21,224 nucleotides of DNA from Moorella sp. UBA4076 (GCA_002383405.1 DFYS01000155.1:1-21224); one strand, 5' to 3'. Counted from the stretch's first letter, positions 12,390-20,714 are shown. The notes: generated from the letters alone by a model not told the origin. Program-made: numbers and translations.

Positions 12390-13372
12390 CGGTTTTCCCT
12401 TCTTTGGTGGAGCATGTCGACAAAGGCTTCCAGGCGGGTGGTTACCCCGGCGTCGCCGGTTTGCTCGTCAATACTGAGTGACATATAGGCTACTTTTCCC
12501 TGGCTGATTCCGCGGACATCGAGTTCCATCAGCTTGTCAACCATAGCGTCAGGGCCGCAGCCAAAGGCGGTAACATGGATGATGCCGTCTATATCGCCCT
12601 GCTGGAGATAGTGGTAAGTCGCTCCTATTACCAGATTGGAGAAATGCCAGAAGAGGCGTTTGGGTAAACGGCTGCTGAGCTGGAACAGCCGCCGGGGGGG
12701 GAGCATTTCCATGGTCATTATATTGGCCCTCATTTTTTGTAATTTACCAATGATATCCAGACTGATATAATCGTCATAAACCTGATAGGGATAGCCCAGC
12801 ACAGCCAGATTTAAAGCCCCGGGCTGCCGGGACGGGGCTTCGACGGCTTCTCCCCTTAACCGGGCCATGGCCTGAAGGGGCAGGTACCCTTTGCGCAGTA
12901 ATTCTTCGTAGGCGCGCTGGTGTTTGTTACCCTCCCGGTAGGCCGGCCAGGCCGTACCCAGGCTAAAACCCAGCAGCTCGGCCAGCCCCCGGCAGGTAGG
13001 CCACAGGCCCAGCAAACCCCGGCCGGCATCGACCTGAAGGTCGATAATGGGCGGCAGCCCGGTCAGGGTGGCCCGTACCATATCGGGTAAACCCAAAAAT
13101 TTGGGGCAAAAAGTAGCCCGGCGGTTGATCCTTACCATCCGCGGGATGAAAAGGGCATCGACTTTATCTTTCAAGGTCAGGACATGACCGTGGTAGAGTT
13201 TAATCGGTATACAGGCATCAGCAACGGCTTCGCGGGCGCCGTCATCGAGAATGGTCCTGGTTGTTGGCGGGGAGGTAACAATTTCCACCCCTAAACGGTT
13301 AAAGTAGCCCTGCCAGAAAGGAAAATGACTGTAATAGATCAGAGCTGTTGGGAAACCGATATGTAAAGTCAA
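12386..13372 (-). CDS. DUF2229-type 2-hydroxyacyl-CoA dehydratase-like protein (COG3580-type component)
   Basis: A 328-residue protein starting TLHIGFPTALIYYSHFPFW, the signature of the DUF2229 portion of activator-related proteins. It carries a cysteine triad parallel to its neighbour: C54 (ADACIPIKLYHGH), C89 (RATFCPKFLG) and C272 (TAFGCGPDAMVDK). The C-terminal LSIDEQTGDAGVTTRLEAF is nearly the same as in the next gene. In many species these parts are fused to the activator in one very long polypeptide; here they are three separate overlapping genes. The start is TTG 13370-13372 behind AGGAGG (spacing about ten). It heads the operon; the divergent 13373-13522 region should hold its promoter, but no convincing pair of hexamers was found. 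Confidence 0.8.
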   Translation of the reverse strand: MTLHIGFPTALIYYSHFPFWQGYFNRLGVEIVTSPPTTRTILDDGAREAVADACIPIKLYHGHVLTLKDKVDALFIPRMVRINRRATFCPKFLGLPDMVRATLTGLPPIIDLQVDAGRGLLGLWPTCRGLAELLGFSLGTAWPAYREGNKHQRAYEELLRKGYLPLQAMARLRGEAVEAPSRQPGALNLAVLGYPYQVYDDYISLDIIGKLQKMRANIMTMEMLPPRRLFQLSSRLPKRLFWHFSNLVIGATYHYLQQGDIDGIIHVTAFGCGPDAMVDKLMELDVRGISQGKVAYMSLSIDEQTGDAGVTTRLEAFVDMLHQRRENR

Positions 13373-13522
13373 AGATTTTCTTCCTCCTGCTGCCCTATCC
13401 TTCCTTAATTTCGACGTTCAATAAAAAATACCTGCTGGCTTTTATTGAGGAGCGGTTATTTTATCGCCGCGACCGGCATAGGGTTTAGGTGATAAAGGTA
13501 GAAATCAGGAGGTGAGAACTCG

Positions 13523-13867
13523 TTGCGGGCGGTTTTAACCGGGTTGCTCTATGCCATGCTGGCGGGCTTTGGTATGGCCGTATTGCTGGGGTTGTTGTTC
13601 TATTTTACCCCCCTGTCCGCAGGCCTGTTACCGGTACTGGCCAGTATCATCGTCGCCCTGGCCGTTTTTGCCGGGGGTTTGCAGGCGGCACGCATCGCCG
13701 CTGCCCGGGGGCTTGTCCAGGGTTTAAGTGTCGGCTGCCTCTTTTTTGTAGTTACCCTGGCCATGGGCTGGGGTACTCCCCTGGCGCTGGGTGTTGGCGG
13801 CCAGAAGCTGGGGCTCTGCCTGCTGGCTGGAGGCATGGGCGGCATGGCCGGCATAGCCGGGCGTTAG
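13523..13867 (+). CDS. TIGR04086-type four-helix membrane protein
   Basis: A 114-residue, very hydrophobic protein with four predicted helices, about residues 5-27, 31-50, 66-84 and 92-112, rich in Gly and Ala. The layout and size match the TIGR04086 membrane protein family of Firmicutes (function unknown). The start is TTG 13523-13525 behind AGGAGGTGAG, one of the strongest ribosome binding sites in the window. It is transcribed away from the dehydratase-like operon and ends in a terminator at 13973-13993. Confidence 0.7.
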   Translation: MRAVLTGLLYAMLAGFGMAVLLGLLFYFTPLSAGLLPVLASIIVALAVFAGGLQAARIAAARGLVQGLSVGCLFFVVTLAMGWGTPLALGVGGQKLGLCLLAGGMGGMAGIAGR

Positions 13868-13972
13868 TTAATGGCAGCAAGACGCCAGTAACCAGCAGAG
13901 TAGACCACTGCCAGGGAAGATCAGGCCCAAAATCAAGCTTAAAACGCGGGCCCCGATGCGGGGCGTGAGTAC

Positions 13973-13993
13973 CAGGCCCAAAGGCCTGTTTTT
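13973..13993 (+). terminator. Terminator after the small membrane protein gene
   Basis: Stem CAGGCC (13973-13978) / GGCCTG (13983-13988) with loop CAAA, then TTTTT. A second GC-rich hairpin without T run (GCCCC/GGGGC) lies at about 13949-13965. Confidence 0.6.
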
Positions 13994-14015
13994 CTTTGGC
14001 AGGCATGACGAATAC

Positions 14016-14483
14016 TTACCCCTGTTCTTTGATATCCTTTATTCTCCATATACCCCTTGCTTTGAGCAGGGTTACTGTTTGGGGAACAGAGAGCTTGCCC
14101 TCCCGGGCCGAGACCCATTCGGCGCTTCCCCGCGCCCGGGCGGTACCGGCTTTTAAATCGGCTTCCTGTTCCTTGAGGAGGAAGATAACAAAACGCAGGG
14201 AGGGGTCCTGCTGCCGGCGTTGCTGCCAGGTTTGCAGAAGGCCGGCGTTTTTCATGGTATTCCAGAACTCCGGGGTTACCAGCTCAGCGATCTGGTCTTC
14301 TTTCCCTTCGCTTAAGGCCTGGTAAAAGTTATATATTACCTCAAAGGGTGCCTGCTCCCGGGCGGTGGCTGCAGCCGGCAAAGCCGGTTCCCCGCCCTGT
14401 GTTTTAGTGTTGCAGGCGAACCAGCTCCAGGTTAACCCTACTCCCAGAATCAGACCCAGGGCGAAATACTTGACAGTGCGCAT
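14016..14483 (-). CDS. Exported hypothetical protein, possibly NTF2-like lipoprotein
   Basis: A 155-residue protein. The N-terminus MRTVKYFALGLILGVGLTWS then WFACN is a signal peptide or anchor, with a cysteine that could be lipidated, although the WFAC box departs from the usual L-x-x-C. The mature part (FEVIYNFYQALSEGKEDQIA, LVTPEFWNTM, WRIKDIKEQG) resembles NTF2-like or DUF4878-type export proteins: a helix with FYxAL, a curved sheet, and a final W-I strand. No specific function is recognised. ATG 14481-14483 follows GGGGGTGGGATTAAG. It lies downstream of the candidate structured RNA and converges with the small membrane protein gene. Confidence 0.6.
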   Translation of the reverse strand: MRTVKYFALGLILGVGLTWSWFACNTKTQGGEPALPAAATAREQAPFEVIYNFYQALSEGKEDQIAELVTPEFWNTMKNAGLLQTWQQRRQQDPSLRFVIFLLKEQEADLKAGTARARGSAEWVSAREGKLSVPQTVTLLKARGIWRIKDIKEQG

Positions 14484-14536
14484 CTTAATCCCACCCCCAT
14501 GGTTAATTGTAATGGCGGGATGGGCGTTTTTATGCT

Positions 14537-14560
14537 AAAAAAGAAGAGGGGTTCCCCCTC
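14537..14560 (-). terminator. Terminator in the dinG/exported-protein interval
   Basis: Stem GAGGGG (14546-14551) / CCCCTC (14555-14560) with a three-base loop; on the minus strand it is followed by CTTCTTTTTT. It would end a dinG-side transcript or the candidate small RNA before the exported-protein gene. Confidence 0.65.
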
Positions 14561-14830
14561 ATTCCTGGTGCAAGATCTTTTTTAACAGGCGCTTTAAGAA
14601 TGACGGCAGGGGAACAAAATAAACCCGCATACTTTTCACCTCGCCCCGGGTAAATAAGATGGGTGAAGTTAGAGGTGAGAGGCCTGCTGGAACCCGGCAC
14701 TCATCCTGCTTTGCTTAAATTCCGGCATGAGCCACTGAACATAAATTTAAGTGCTGGGTTCCCGAACGAAGCCTGCCTGCCTCTGGCTGCTGCCGTTCGG
14801 CTGCTGGTAATGTGCCGCTATGGGTAACCC
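14537..14830 (-). ncRNA. Candidate structured small RNA
   Basis: A minus-strand transcript starting after the TATAAT at 14837-14842 (its -35 is poor) and ending at the T-tract terminator 14537-14560 would be about 290 nt. It contains a 13-bp stem GGAACCCGGCACT (14689-14701) / AGTGCTGGGTTCC (14750-14762) with one G-U pair in one orientation. That stem stacks on AAATT/AATTT-type pairing (14716-14721 with 14744-14749). A further hairpin CGAACG/CGTTCG encloses 14769-14794. A long rod with bulges of this size is reminiscent of 6S-type RNA, but no consensus is recognised and plus-strand transcription cannot be excluded. Confidence 0.4.
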
Positions 14831-15046
14831 TCTTTAATTATAGTATTAAGGAGGCGGGCAAAAAGTGCCTAAGCCGGCAAAGCCGGAACCAAAATCCTGC
14901 CGCGATATTTTCTTTCCACTTTGCGAAGATGTCCGGACTTAAGGGACTAACCCGGCAAAGCGAAAACCATGTTATCGACACCGATAACGCCTGATCCCTG
15001 GTAAAGGGTGTAGCTGTTTTCCGTCCTGCCAGAAGAATTAAGAGCC

Positions 15047-17839
15047 TTAAGAGGTGCGGGCAGGCGGATTGAACCATGCAGCGAGCCTGGCGGGGAGCTC
15101 GGCGGGAGTGACTTCAGATGTTGTAACCGGCGGCAGCGACTGCAGGAAACGGCGGCCGTAACGCTGGGAGAGGAGGCGCTGGTCGAGGACGACCATCGCC
15201 CCGCGGTCACTGGCACTCCGGATCAGGCGGCCGAATCCCTGGCGGAAACGAATAATAGCCTGGGGCAGGCTCAGGGTGGCAAAGGGGTTTTCTCCCCGCG
15301 CCGCCCGGTGTTCCGTGCGGGCGGCATGGACCGGTATGCCGGGGGACGGGAAAGGCAGGCGCGGGATAATGACGCAGCGCAGCAGATCGCCGGGCAGGTC
15401 AATGCCTTCCCAGTAACTGTTAGCCCCCAGGAGAACAGCCCGCGGGATCTGGCGAAATTCCTCCAGCAGATGGGAGCGGCCGCCGTCGATGCCCTGGGCC
15501 AGCACGCTGTAATCACTGCCGGCCAGCATGGTGTTCAAAAGGTCATAGATATGGCGTAAAAAACGGTGGGAGGTGCACAGGACCAGAGTGCGGCCGTTTA
15601 CGGCCGGCAAGATCTGCGCGATTACCGGGGCGATGGCAGCTGCATAAGCGCTGTCGTTCAGCTGGCCCGGGTTGGGTAATTCCCGGGCTGCACATACCAG
15701 GGCCTGGGAATGGTAGTCAAAGGGTGAGGCTACCTGGCAGGTGGCGATGCGTGCGGGGGGTAACGCCGTTAGCCCCACCTGCTGCCTGTAAAAATCAAAG
15801 GAGCCGGCGACGGTTATAGTTGCTGAGGTTAATATAACGGCCTGTTTTTGTTGAAAGAGCAATTCAGCCAGCAGGGGGCCGATTTCCAGGGGGGCGGTAT
15901 AGAGGGTATACTGGCCGGCGTTATTTTTTTCCAGCCAGCTGACGCTGGCAGCCGGATTAGCATCAAGGATTTCAGCCAGGTCGTGGTTATACCCGGCGAA
16001 GATATTCCCCAGGTTGGCGGCATCGGCGGCCATCTCCTCGGCACCGGCGGCATCCAACAACTCGTTCAGGCGTGCCAGGCGGCCGGCCAGGCCGGCCAGG
16101 GTTTCCTCCAAATGGCCGAAAGCAGTTATCAGGTTATCCCAGGCCGGCGTTTCTTTCAGGCGGGCGGTAAAACGCAGGGTCGTGCTGTGGCGTTCCCACA
16201 GGGCAGCAGCACTCAATTTCCCCAGGGCATCCCAGAAATTCTGCCATTGTTCATGAGTGCGGGCCACCGTCCCCTCCAGGTCCGCCAGCAGGGGATGCAG
16301 TCCGGTGTTTTTCTCGTCCGTCAGGCGAGCGGCCAGGTTCCAGACCCGGCTCAGAAAGCTGTGAGGCTGGCCTTTTCGTCCCAGGCGGAAGAGGAAGAAA
16401 TTGCAGCCAGCCTGCCGCACCGAGGTTCCCAGGTGTTCGGTAGCTGCGTCTTCAAGATGGTGGGCTTCATCGATGATCAGGTAAGGGTAATCAGGGAGGA
16501 CCTGGTTATTCAAGCGGACATCACTTAAAAGCAGGGAATGGTTTAAAACCAGGATCCGCGCTGCTTCCGCCTCACGGCGGGCGACATTGACAAAGCAGTT
16601 TTCATGGAAGGGGCAGCTATTGCCGGCACAGGTTTCTTTTTCAGCAGCCAGGGCATAGCGGCAATTCTCCTCCGCCGGGGTCAGCTTCATCTCCCCCAGG
16701 TCGCCGGTAGTGGTTTCTTTAACCCAGCGCATCACCCTGAGGATAAAGCTGCGTTCCTCTTCCCCCGCGGGCGGGTTGTGCAGGTAGTCACGCAGTTTAC
16801 GGCGGCAGAGGTAGTTATTGCGGCCCTTGACTAGAGCGGCCTTGAAGGGAAACGGCAGGGATTCTTTGAGCAAGGGCAGGTCTTTGTGCATCAGCTGCTC
16901 CTGCAGGCTGATAGTGTGGGTGGCGATGGCTACTCTTTTACCGCGGTGACAGGCCCAGTATATGGCTGGCAGGAGGTAGGCCAGTGACTTACCTGTACCT
17001 GTGCCGGCCTCGACGATAAGGTGCTGGTTGCCGGCCAGAGCGCGGGCTACTGCCTGGAGCATTTCGTTTTGCTGGGGACGGAATTCATAGCCGTTCAGCT
17101 TTTGGGCCAGCAATCCTCCCGGGGCCAGAAGTGCGGCTATTTCCTCGGGGCGGAAATCGGGAGGGCTGGGTGGTAACGGTGGGGTTTGCCGGGGAGCAAA
17201 AAGGCCGGTAGCAGCGATTTCCGCCGCCGGTGCCGGGGATGGCGCGGCGGCCAGGGCGGCCTGGAACCATGACTGCAGGCCGGGCGGGGCCAATGGCAGC
17301 ATCCTGGTTAAAAGCTGGCGCTCAAGGGCCAGCGTGGCCTGCCAGAGGGTATGCAGCAGCTGGATGGTGACCAGCACATCGCCCAGGGCACGGTGGTGCT
17401 CGTGAGCCTCGAGGTCGAATTGATGGTTCAAAAACTCCAGGCGGTAAGAAGGCAGGCGGGGGAAAAGGATACGGCTCAAGGCCAGGGTGTCCAGCAGGGG
17501 CTGGTGCCAGGTGCTGGAGCCCAGGGCGCGGTCCAGGAAGGCAAGATCAAAACTGCCGTTATGACCGACAGGGATGGTGGCTGTTGACAGTTCCTGCAAA
17601 GCAGGCAGAATCGACTCCAGGCTGGGTGCCCCGCCAACCATGGCGTCATTGATACCTGTCAGTTTCTGGATGTAAGGTGGTACAGGGCAACCGGGATTAA
17701 TCAGGGTGTGCAGCTGGCCGGTTATGGTGCCCTTTTCCAGGCGCACGGCGGCAATTTCGATAATCCGGTCGCGCTCCGGGTCCAGGCCGGTGGTTTCCAG
17801 GTCGATGACGAGATAATTATGAGGGAGCAAAGCAAGCAC
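15047..17839 (-). CDS. dinG: DinG-family ATP-dependent helicase with N-terminal exonuclease domain
   Basis: A 930-residue fusion of a DnaQ-like 3'-5' exonuclease and an XPD-like superfamily 2 helicase, the usual Firmicute DinG form. Exonuclease: VIDLETTG (D13, E15), GHNGSFDLAFL (92-102), HRALGD (149-154). Helicase: Walker A EAGTGTGKS (277-285), DEAH 457-460, and late motifs SYWEGIDLPGD and RFRQGFGRLIRS. Cysteines C345, C404, C409 and C415 (C393 nearby) fit an iron-sulfur cluster site, as in E. coli DinG. It probably unwinds or degrades DNA during repair or at R-loops. GTG 17837-17839 has AAGGA only one base away; TTG 17828-17830, nine bases from AAAGGA, may be the true start. It lies 37 bp behind thiL. 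Confidence 0.93.
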   Translation of the reverse strand: MLALLPHNYLVIDLETTGLDPERDRIIEIAAVRLEKGTITGQLHTLINPGCPVPPYIQKLTGINDAMVGGAPSLESILPALQELSTATIPVGHNGSFDLAFLDRALGSSTWHQPLLDTLALSRILFPRLPSYRLEFLNHQFDLEAHEHHRALGDVLVTIQLLHTLWQATLALERQLLTRMLPLAPPGLQSWFQAALAAAPSPAPAAEIAATGLFAPRQTPPLPPSPPDFRPEEIAALLAPGGLLAQKLNGYEFRPQQNEMLQAVARALAGNQHLIVEAGTGTGKSLAYLLPAIYWACHRGKRVAIATHTISLQEQLMHKDLPLLKESLPFPFKAALVKGRNNYLCRRKLRDYLHNPPAGEEERSFILRVMRWVKETTTGDLGEMKLTPAEENCRYALAAEKETCAGNSCPFHENCFVNVARREAEAARILVLNHSLLLSDVRLNNQVLPDYPYLIIDEAHHLEDAATEHLGTSVRQAGCNFFLFRLGRKGQPHSFLSRVWNLAARLTDEKNTGLHPLLADLEGTVARTHEQWQNFWDALGKLSAAALWERHSTTLRFTARLKETPAWDNLITAFGHLEETLAGLAGRLARLNELLDAAGAEEMAADAANLGNIFAGYNHDLAEILDANPAASVSWLEKNNAGQYTLYTAPLEIGPLLAELLFQQKQAVILTSATITVAGSFDFYRQQVGLTALPPARIATCQVASPFDYHSQALVCAARELPNPGQLNDSAYAAAIAPVIAQILPAVNGRTLVLCTSHRFLRHIYDLLNTMLAGSDYSVLAQGIDGGRSHLLEEFRQIPRAVLLGANSYWEGIDLPGDLLRCVIIPRLPFPSPGIPVHAARTEHRAARGENPFATLSLPQAIIRFRQGFGRLIRSASDRGAMVVLDQRLLSQRYGRRFLQSLPPVTTSEVTPAELPARLAAWFNPPARTS

Positions 17840-17876
17840 TTCCTTTAACTGGTTTCAACGGGAAACGACCCGCAGT

Positions 17877-18893
17877 TTATTGTCTTTGGAAGTGGTTATA
17901 GCCACCGGGATGGAGGGGCAGTTTTTTGCCGGCCCGGACGATGGCGATACCCTCGGCGGCCGGGACTACCGAACCGATGCGCGTAACCGGCGTGGTGCAG
18001 CAAGCGGCTACCGCCTTCTGGACAGCAGTTACTCTTTCCGGCCGGCAGCTGAGGAGCAGTTCGAAATCCTCGCCGCCATAAAGGGCATAATCCAGGGGAT
18101 CCTTCTGGTAAAGAGCGGCCAGCTCTCTGGTGGCCGGGTCGATGGGCAGGGCGGCAGCCTCCAGGATGATACCCACCCCTGACGCGCGGGCGATGGTGTA
18201 TATCTCCGCTACCAGGCCGTCACTGATATCATCAGCAGCGGTTATTCCGCCTGCTGCCACGGCGGCGCGGATTTCCGCCACCCGCGGTGTGGGTCGGAAG
18301 TGGCGCCTGCGGGCGAAGGTCAGGGCTGCCGCTGTGGCCGGCCGCGGGTCGAGGAGGGTATCCAGCCCGGCGGCCGCTGCGCCCAGATTGCCGGTTACCA
18401 GCAGGATATCTCCCGGCCGGGCGCCGCTGCGGTAAAGGCAGGCATCCTCCTCCACCCGGCCGAGGATGGCCAGGTTGATCACCATCGCCCGCGGTGAAGA
18501 TACAGTGTCGCCGCCGATAATATTGACGCCGAAAAGCCGGCCGCATTCCCGCAAGCCGGCATAGAGCTCGTCCACGAAAGCCACTGTCTGCTCCGGTCGT
18601 AAACCCAGCGATATAAGCGCCTGTTCCGGTATCCCGCCCATGGCGGCAATATCGCTGACATTTACCGCCATCGTTTTGTAGCCGATTTCCCGCGCCGTGG
18701 CTGTCGCCAGGGTGAAATGGATATCTTCCACCAGCATGTCGGTAGAGGCCAGGGTCAGGTACCCGCCCTCTCCTTTTAAAACCGCTGCATCGTCACCGAT
18801 GCCCATAACAACCCTGTCCGGGACTACAATCGCCTCTTGCTTCAGGCGTTCAATAAGGCCAAATTCACCGATGGTTTTTAAGTCCAAATTCAT
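17877..18893 (-). CDS. thiL: Thiamine-monophosphate kinase
   Basis: Phosphorylates thiamine monophosphate to the cofactor thiamine diphosphate, the last step of the pathway. About 338 residues with the family motifs in order: GEFGLIERL, GIGDDAAVL, STDMLVEDIHF, NVSDIAAMGG, GGDTVSS, ADDISDGL and GGEDFELL; the acidic residues bind Mg2+ and nucleotide. ATG 18891-18893 fits the family N-terminus (MNLDLKTIGEFG); other in-frame starts lie at 18899 and 18908, and none has a strong ribosome binding site. No other thi genes are nearby. dinG follows at 37 bp, so the two are probably cotranscribed. Confidence 0.93.
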   Translation of the reverse strand: MNLDLKTIGEFGLIERLKQEAIVVPDRVVMGIGDDAAVLKGEGGYLTLASTDMLVEDIHFTLATATAREIGYKTMAVNVSDIAAMGGIPEQALISLGLRPEQTVAFVDELYAGLRECGRLFGVNIIGGDTVSSPRAMVINLAILGRVEEDACLYRSGARPGDILLVTGNLGAAAAGLDTLLDPRPATAAALTFARRRHFRPTPRVAEIRAAVAAGGITAADDISDGLVAEIYTIARASGVGIILEAAALPIDPATRELAALYQKDPLDYALYGGEDFELLLSCRPERVTAVQKAVAACCTTPVTRIGSVVPAAEGIAIVRAGKKLPLHPGGYNHFQRQ

Positions 18894-19206
18894 TCCCATC
18901 CCAGCCAAAAAAGTCGCCAGTCAAATTACTGCCGCGAAATCTGCAGCGCTGGTTTTGCCATCAATCCCCGCGACGTGCGATATCAACCCTCTTGCTTTCC
19001 ACACCAATTCGCCGGGTTGCGCTATTTATTCCCCCGTGGTCCGTAGGGCTGCTGCGCCATACTATATGTATTATAGTGCCACAGGGATGGGGATAGTGCA
19101 AGCCTTTTAATCAGCCTTTGCGCGCCAGCCTCACCCCATGCCGTACCTGCGGCATCAGCCACAGGATGCCAGCGCGACGAGTTGCAGACAGGAACCCGGC
19201 ACTCTC
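18894..19206. other. Intergenic region upstream of thiL
   Basis: About 313 bp with no convincing gene; frames on both strands are short and lack ribosome binding sites. It holds a TATAAT promoter element at 19070-19075 (minus) inside the inverted repeat ACTATA/TATAGT. No TPP riboswitch consensus was recognised in the roughly 170-nt thiL leader. Confidence 0.55.
19070..19101 (-). promoter_or_regulatory. Candidate thiL-dinG promoter
   Basis: A perfect TATAAT at 19070-19075 on the minus strand. The best -35-like hexamer, TTGCAC (19096-19101), is 20 bp away, longer than ideal, so the pairing is doubtful. The inverted repeat ACTATA...TATAGT overlaps the -10. Confidence 0.35.
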
Positions 19207-20073
19207 TCACTTCTCAACTCCATCAGGCAGCCAACCCCATCTTTCCGCCAGGACAGTGTACTGCTCCTCTTCTATCCCCAGACTCGCCAGAATAGCCTCC
19301 ACCGCATTGGCCGCCGGGCTGATGCCATCAAAGTCAGGCGTAGTGGATAAAAGCCAGCCGGCGCCGCGACGGCGCAGGAGTTCACGGTCGCCGGGAGTGG
19401 TGCCGCTGGTGATAATCACTTTACCCTGCAGGGCAACAGGCAGGTGGTGGCGGATGAAATGCCAGTCGCCGGCAATGATTTTTGCCCTGGCGAGCAGATG
19501 GCGGGCAGAAGAATAGCCCTTTGGGGGGGTCGGGTTCAGGGGGTAAAGATAGCGCAGGGGTAAATGGGCCAGAAAGGGCATAGTTAAATAACCCAGGGCC
19601 GTAAAGGTTGACAGAGAAAAACCCAGGGGAAGTTTGAGAGCGCAGGCTGCATCCCCGGCCACGACGGGGTAACCAGCGGTCTGTAAAGCGTTAGCCAGCC
19701 AGAAGCGGTCCAGGATGGAAACAACTAAGGCCGGGTTGCCGGGGGGCACCAGGGCCAGGTGTTTTACTGCCAGGGGCTCTACCCACCGCTTCCACCCGCA
19801 GCCGTCCACCAATGGTGTTGTTTTAACCTGGCGGGCCAGATACTGGCCTGTGGGGCTGGGGTAGCGCCGGGTCCCGAGATGGTAATAAAAGTTAACACCG
19901 CCCAATCCCAGGGCATCCACCCGGCCATCGAGCTCCCTGATGAGGCTGGCGGCCAGGTCGACCCGGCCGTCGCAGCCGCGCCTTTCCAGGAGGACTGTTT
20001 CGCCGCCGCAGGTCAGCTTGAACCGGTAATCCCTCGCTGCTCCACCCAGACTGACGCTGATTACCTGCTTGAT
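19207..20073 (-). CDS. Quinate 5-dehydrogenase-like protein with an apparent ATC start
   Basis: About 288 residues if started at ATC 20071-20073. The beginning KQVISVSLGGAARDYRFKL and the middle REDGRVDALG-like segment (IRELDGRVDALGLGGVNFYY), PLVDGCGWKRWVEP and KVIITSGTT recall proteins annotated as quinate 5-dehydrogenase in Peptococcaceae and relatives. That annotation is weakly based and the true reaction is uncertain. No ATG, GTG or TTG occurs in this frame between the upstream TGA and the GTG at 19918-19920, which would remove about 50 conserved-looking residues. GAGG lies five bases before the ATC. The start overlaps the DUF3786 stop by 13 bases, pointing to coupled translation. Either a rare non-AUG start or a lost start codon. 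Confidence 0.6.
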   Translation of the reverse strand: MKQVISVSLGGAARDYRFKLTCGGETVLLERRGCDGRVDLAASLIRELDGRVDALGLGGVNFYYHLGTRRYPSPTGQYLARQVKTTPLVDGCGWKRWVEPLAVKHLALVPPGNPALVVSILDRFWLANALQTAGYPVVAGDAACALKLPLGFSLSTFTALGYLTMPFLAHLPLRYLYPLNPTPPKGYSSARHLLARAKIIAGDWHFIRHHLPVALQGKVIITSGTTPGDRELLRRRGAGWLLSTTPDFDGISPAANAVEAILASLGIEEEQYTVLAERWGWLPDGVEK

Positions 20074-20693
20074 GGCTGCCTCGACTCCCCGGCCTGCTCC
20101 CGCAAGCGTTTGACAAGATATTCGGCCAGGACGGCATAATCCTCGGTGGCCAGGATAGTTGCCGCCGCGGCATCAAAAAGGATGGTAGCACTGGGAGGGA
20201 TCTCTTCGTCACCGGCCCAGATAACCAACCTTACAGGAAGTTGCGGGAAAGGGCATAGCTCAATGGCAGCATCGCCATGGGCTACCGGCCGTCCCGCCAG
20301 GGCTGTGCCGGCAGCGATAAGGCCGGCGGGGTTCGGGCCGAAGGTACGGACCAGGGGCAGGACGGCGCGGCCATAAAAGGGCTGCTGGTAGATTATGCCG
20401 CCAGGGAGTTCCTTGAAGGAAATCCACTCCCCCTCCAGGGTGGCTGCCGGACCTGTCAGGTAGTGCAGGATTAAAACCTGCAGGTGCGGGTCGACGGGAG
20501 CGCCCTGCTCGTTGCCGATGGCCGCGCCGGGATATGAGATCCGAAACGTATCGTTTAAAGAGGTGAGGATGAACTCCTGTTTTTCGCTATCCCAACTTAC
20601 CCCCTTGCCGGCAGCTATTTGCCGCGGGTTACCCTGCGCCAGTTTCTTGGCAGCCAGGGACAGGGTAACCCCCAGGTTATACGGCAGGGCCAT
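20061..20693 (-). CDS. DUF3786 domain protein
   Basis: A 210-residue protein with the DUF3786 pattern: an N-terminal helix (NLGVTLSLAAKKLAQGNPRQ), WDSEKQEFIL, a beta region LQVLILHYLTG followed by GEWISFKELPGGIIYQQPFY, then PVRLVIWAGDEEIPPSATIL and FDAAAATILATEDYAVLAEY. The function is unknown; in anaerobes DUF3786 genes often sit near cobalamin- or corrinoid-type functions, which is weak context here. ATG 20691-20693 follows AAAGGAG by 11 bases. Its stop lies inside the first codons of the quinate-5-dehydrogenase-like gene. Confidence 0.82.
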   Translation of the reverse strand: MALPYNLGVTLSLAAKKLAQGNPRQIAAGKGVSWDSEKQEFILTSLNDTFRISYPGAAIGNEQGAPVDPHLQVLILHYLTGPAATLEGEWISFKELPGGIIYQQPFYGRAVLPLVRTFGPNPAGLIAAGTALAGRPVAHGDAAIELCPFPQLPVRLVIWAGDEEIPPSATILFDAAAATILATEDYAVLAEYLVKRLREQAGESRQPSSR

Positions 20694-20714
20694 AAGAGAT
20701 TCGCTCCTTTCCCG

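Larger units (their letters stand above)
14484..15046. other. 563-bp stretch without a convincing gene
   Basis: The region lies between dinG and the exported-protein gene, both on the minus strand. Contents, from dinG outward: a perfect 7-bp hairpin GTTATCG/CGATAAC around 14970-14988; two copies of GCTTTGCCGG[G/C]TTAG on the minus strand (about 14948-14962 and 14869-14883); a TATAAT at 14837-14842; two strong pairings (14689-14762 and 14763-14800); and a terminator (14537-14560). Short open frames exist, but none has a ribosome binding site or recognisable product. Confidence 0.6.

Noticed and set aside
14680..14810. Cobalamin, T-box, SAM or c-di-GMP riboswitch
   Set aside because: Fragments such as GAGCCACTG and CCGGCAAAGCCGG look suggestive, but the ordered conserved boxes of these classes are missing.
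18894..19060. TPP riboswitch in the thiL leader
   Set aside because: The characteristic CTGAGA and ACCTGATC-type boxes were not found on either strand.
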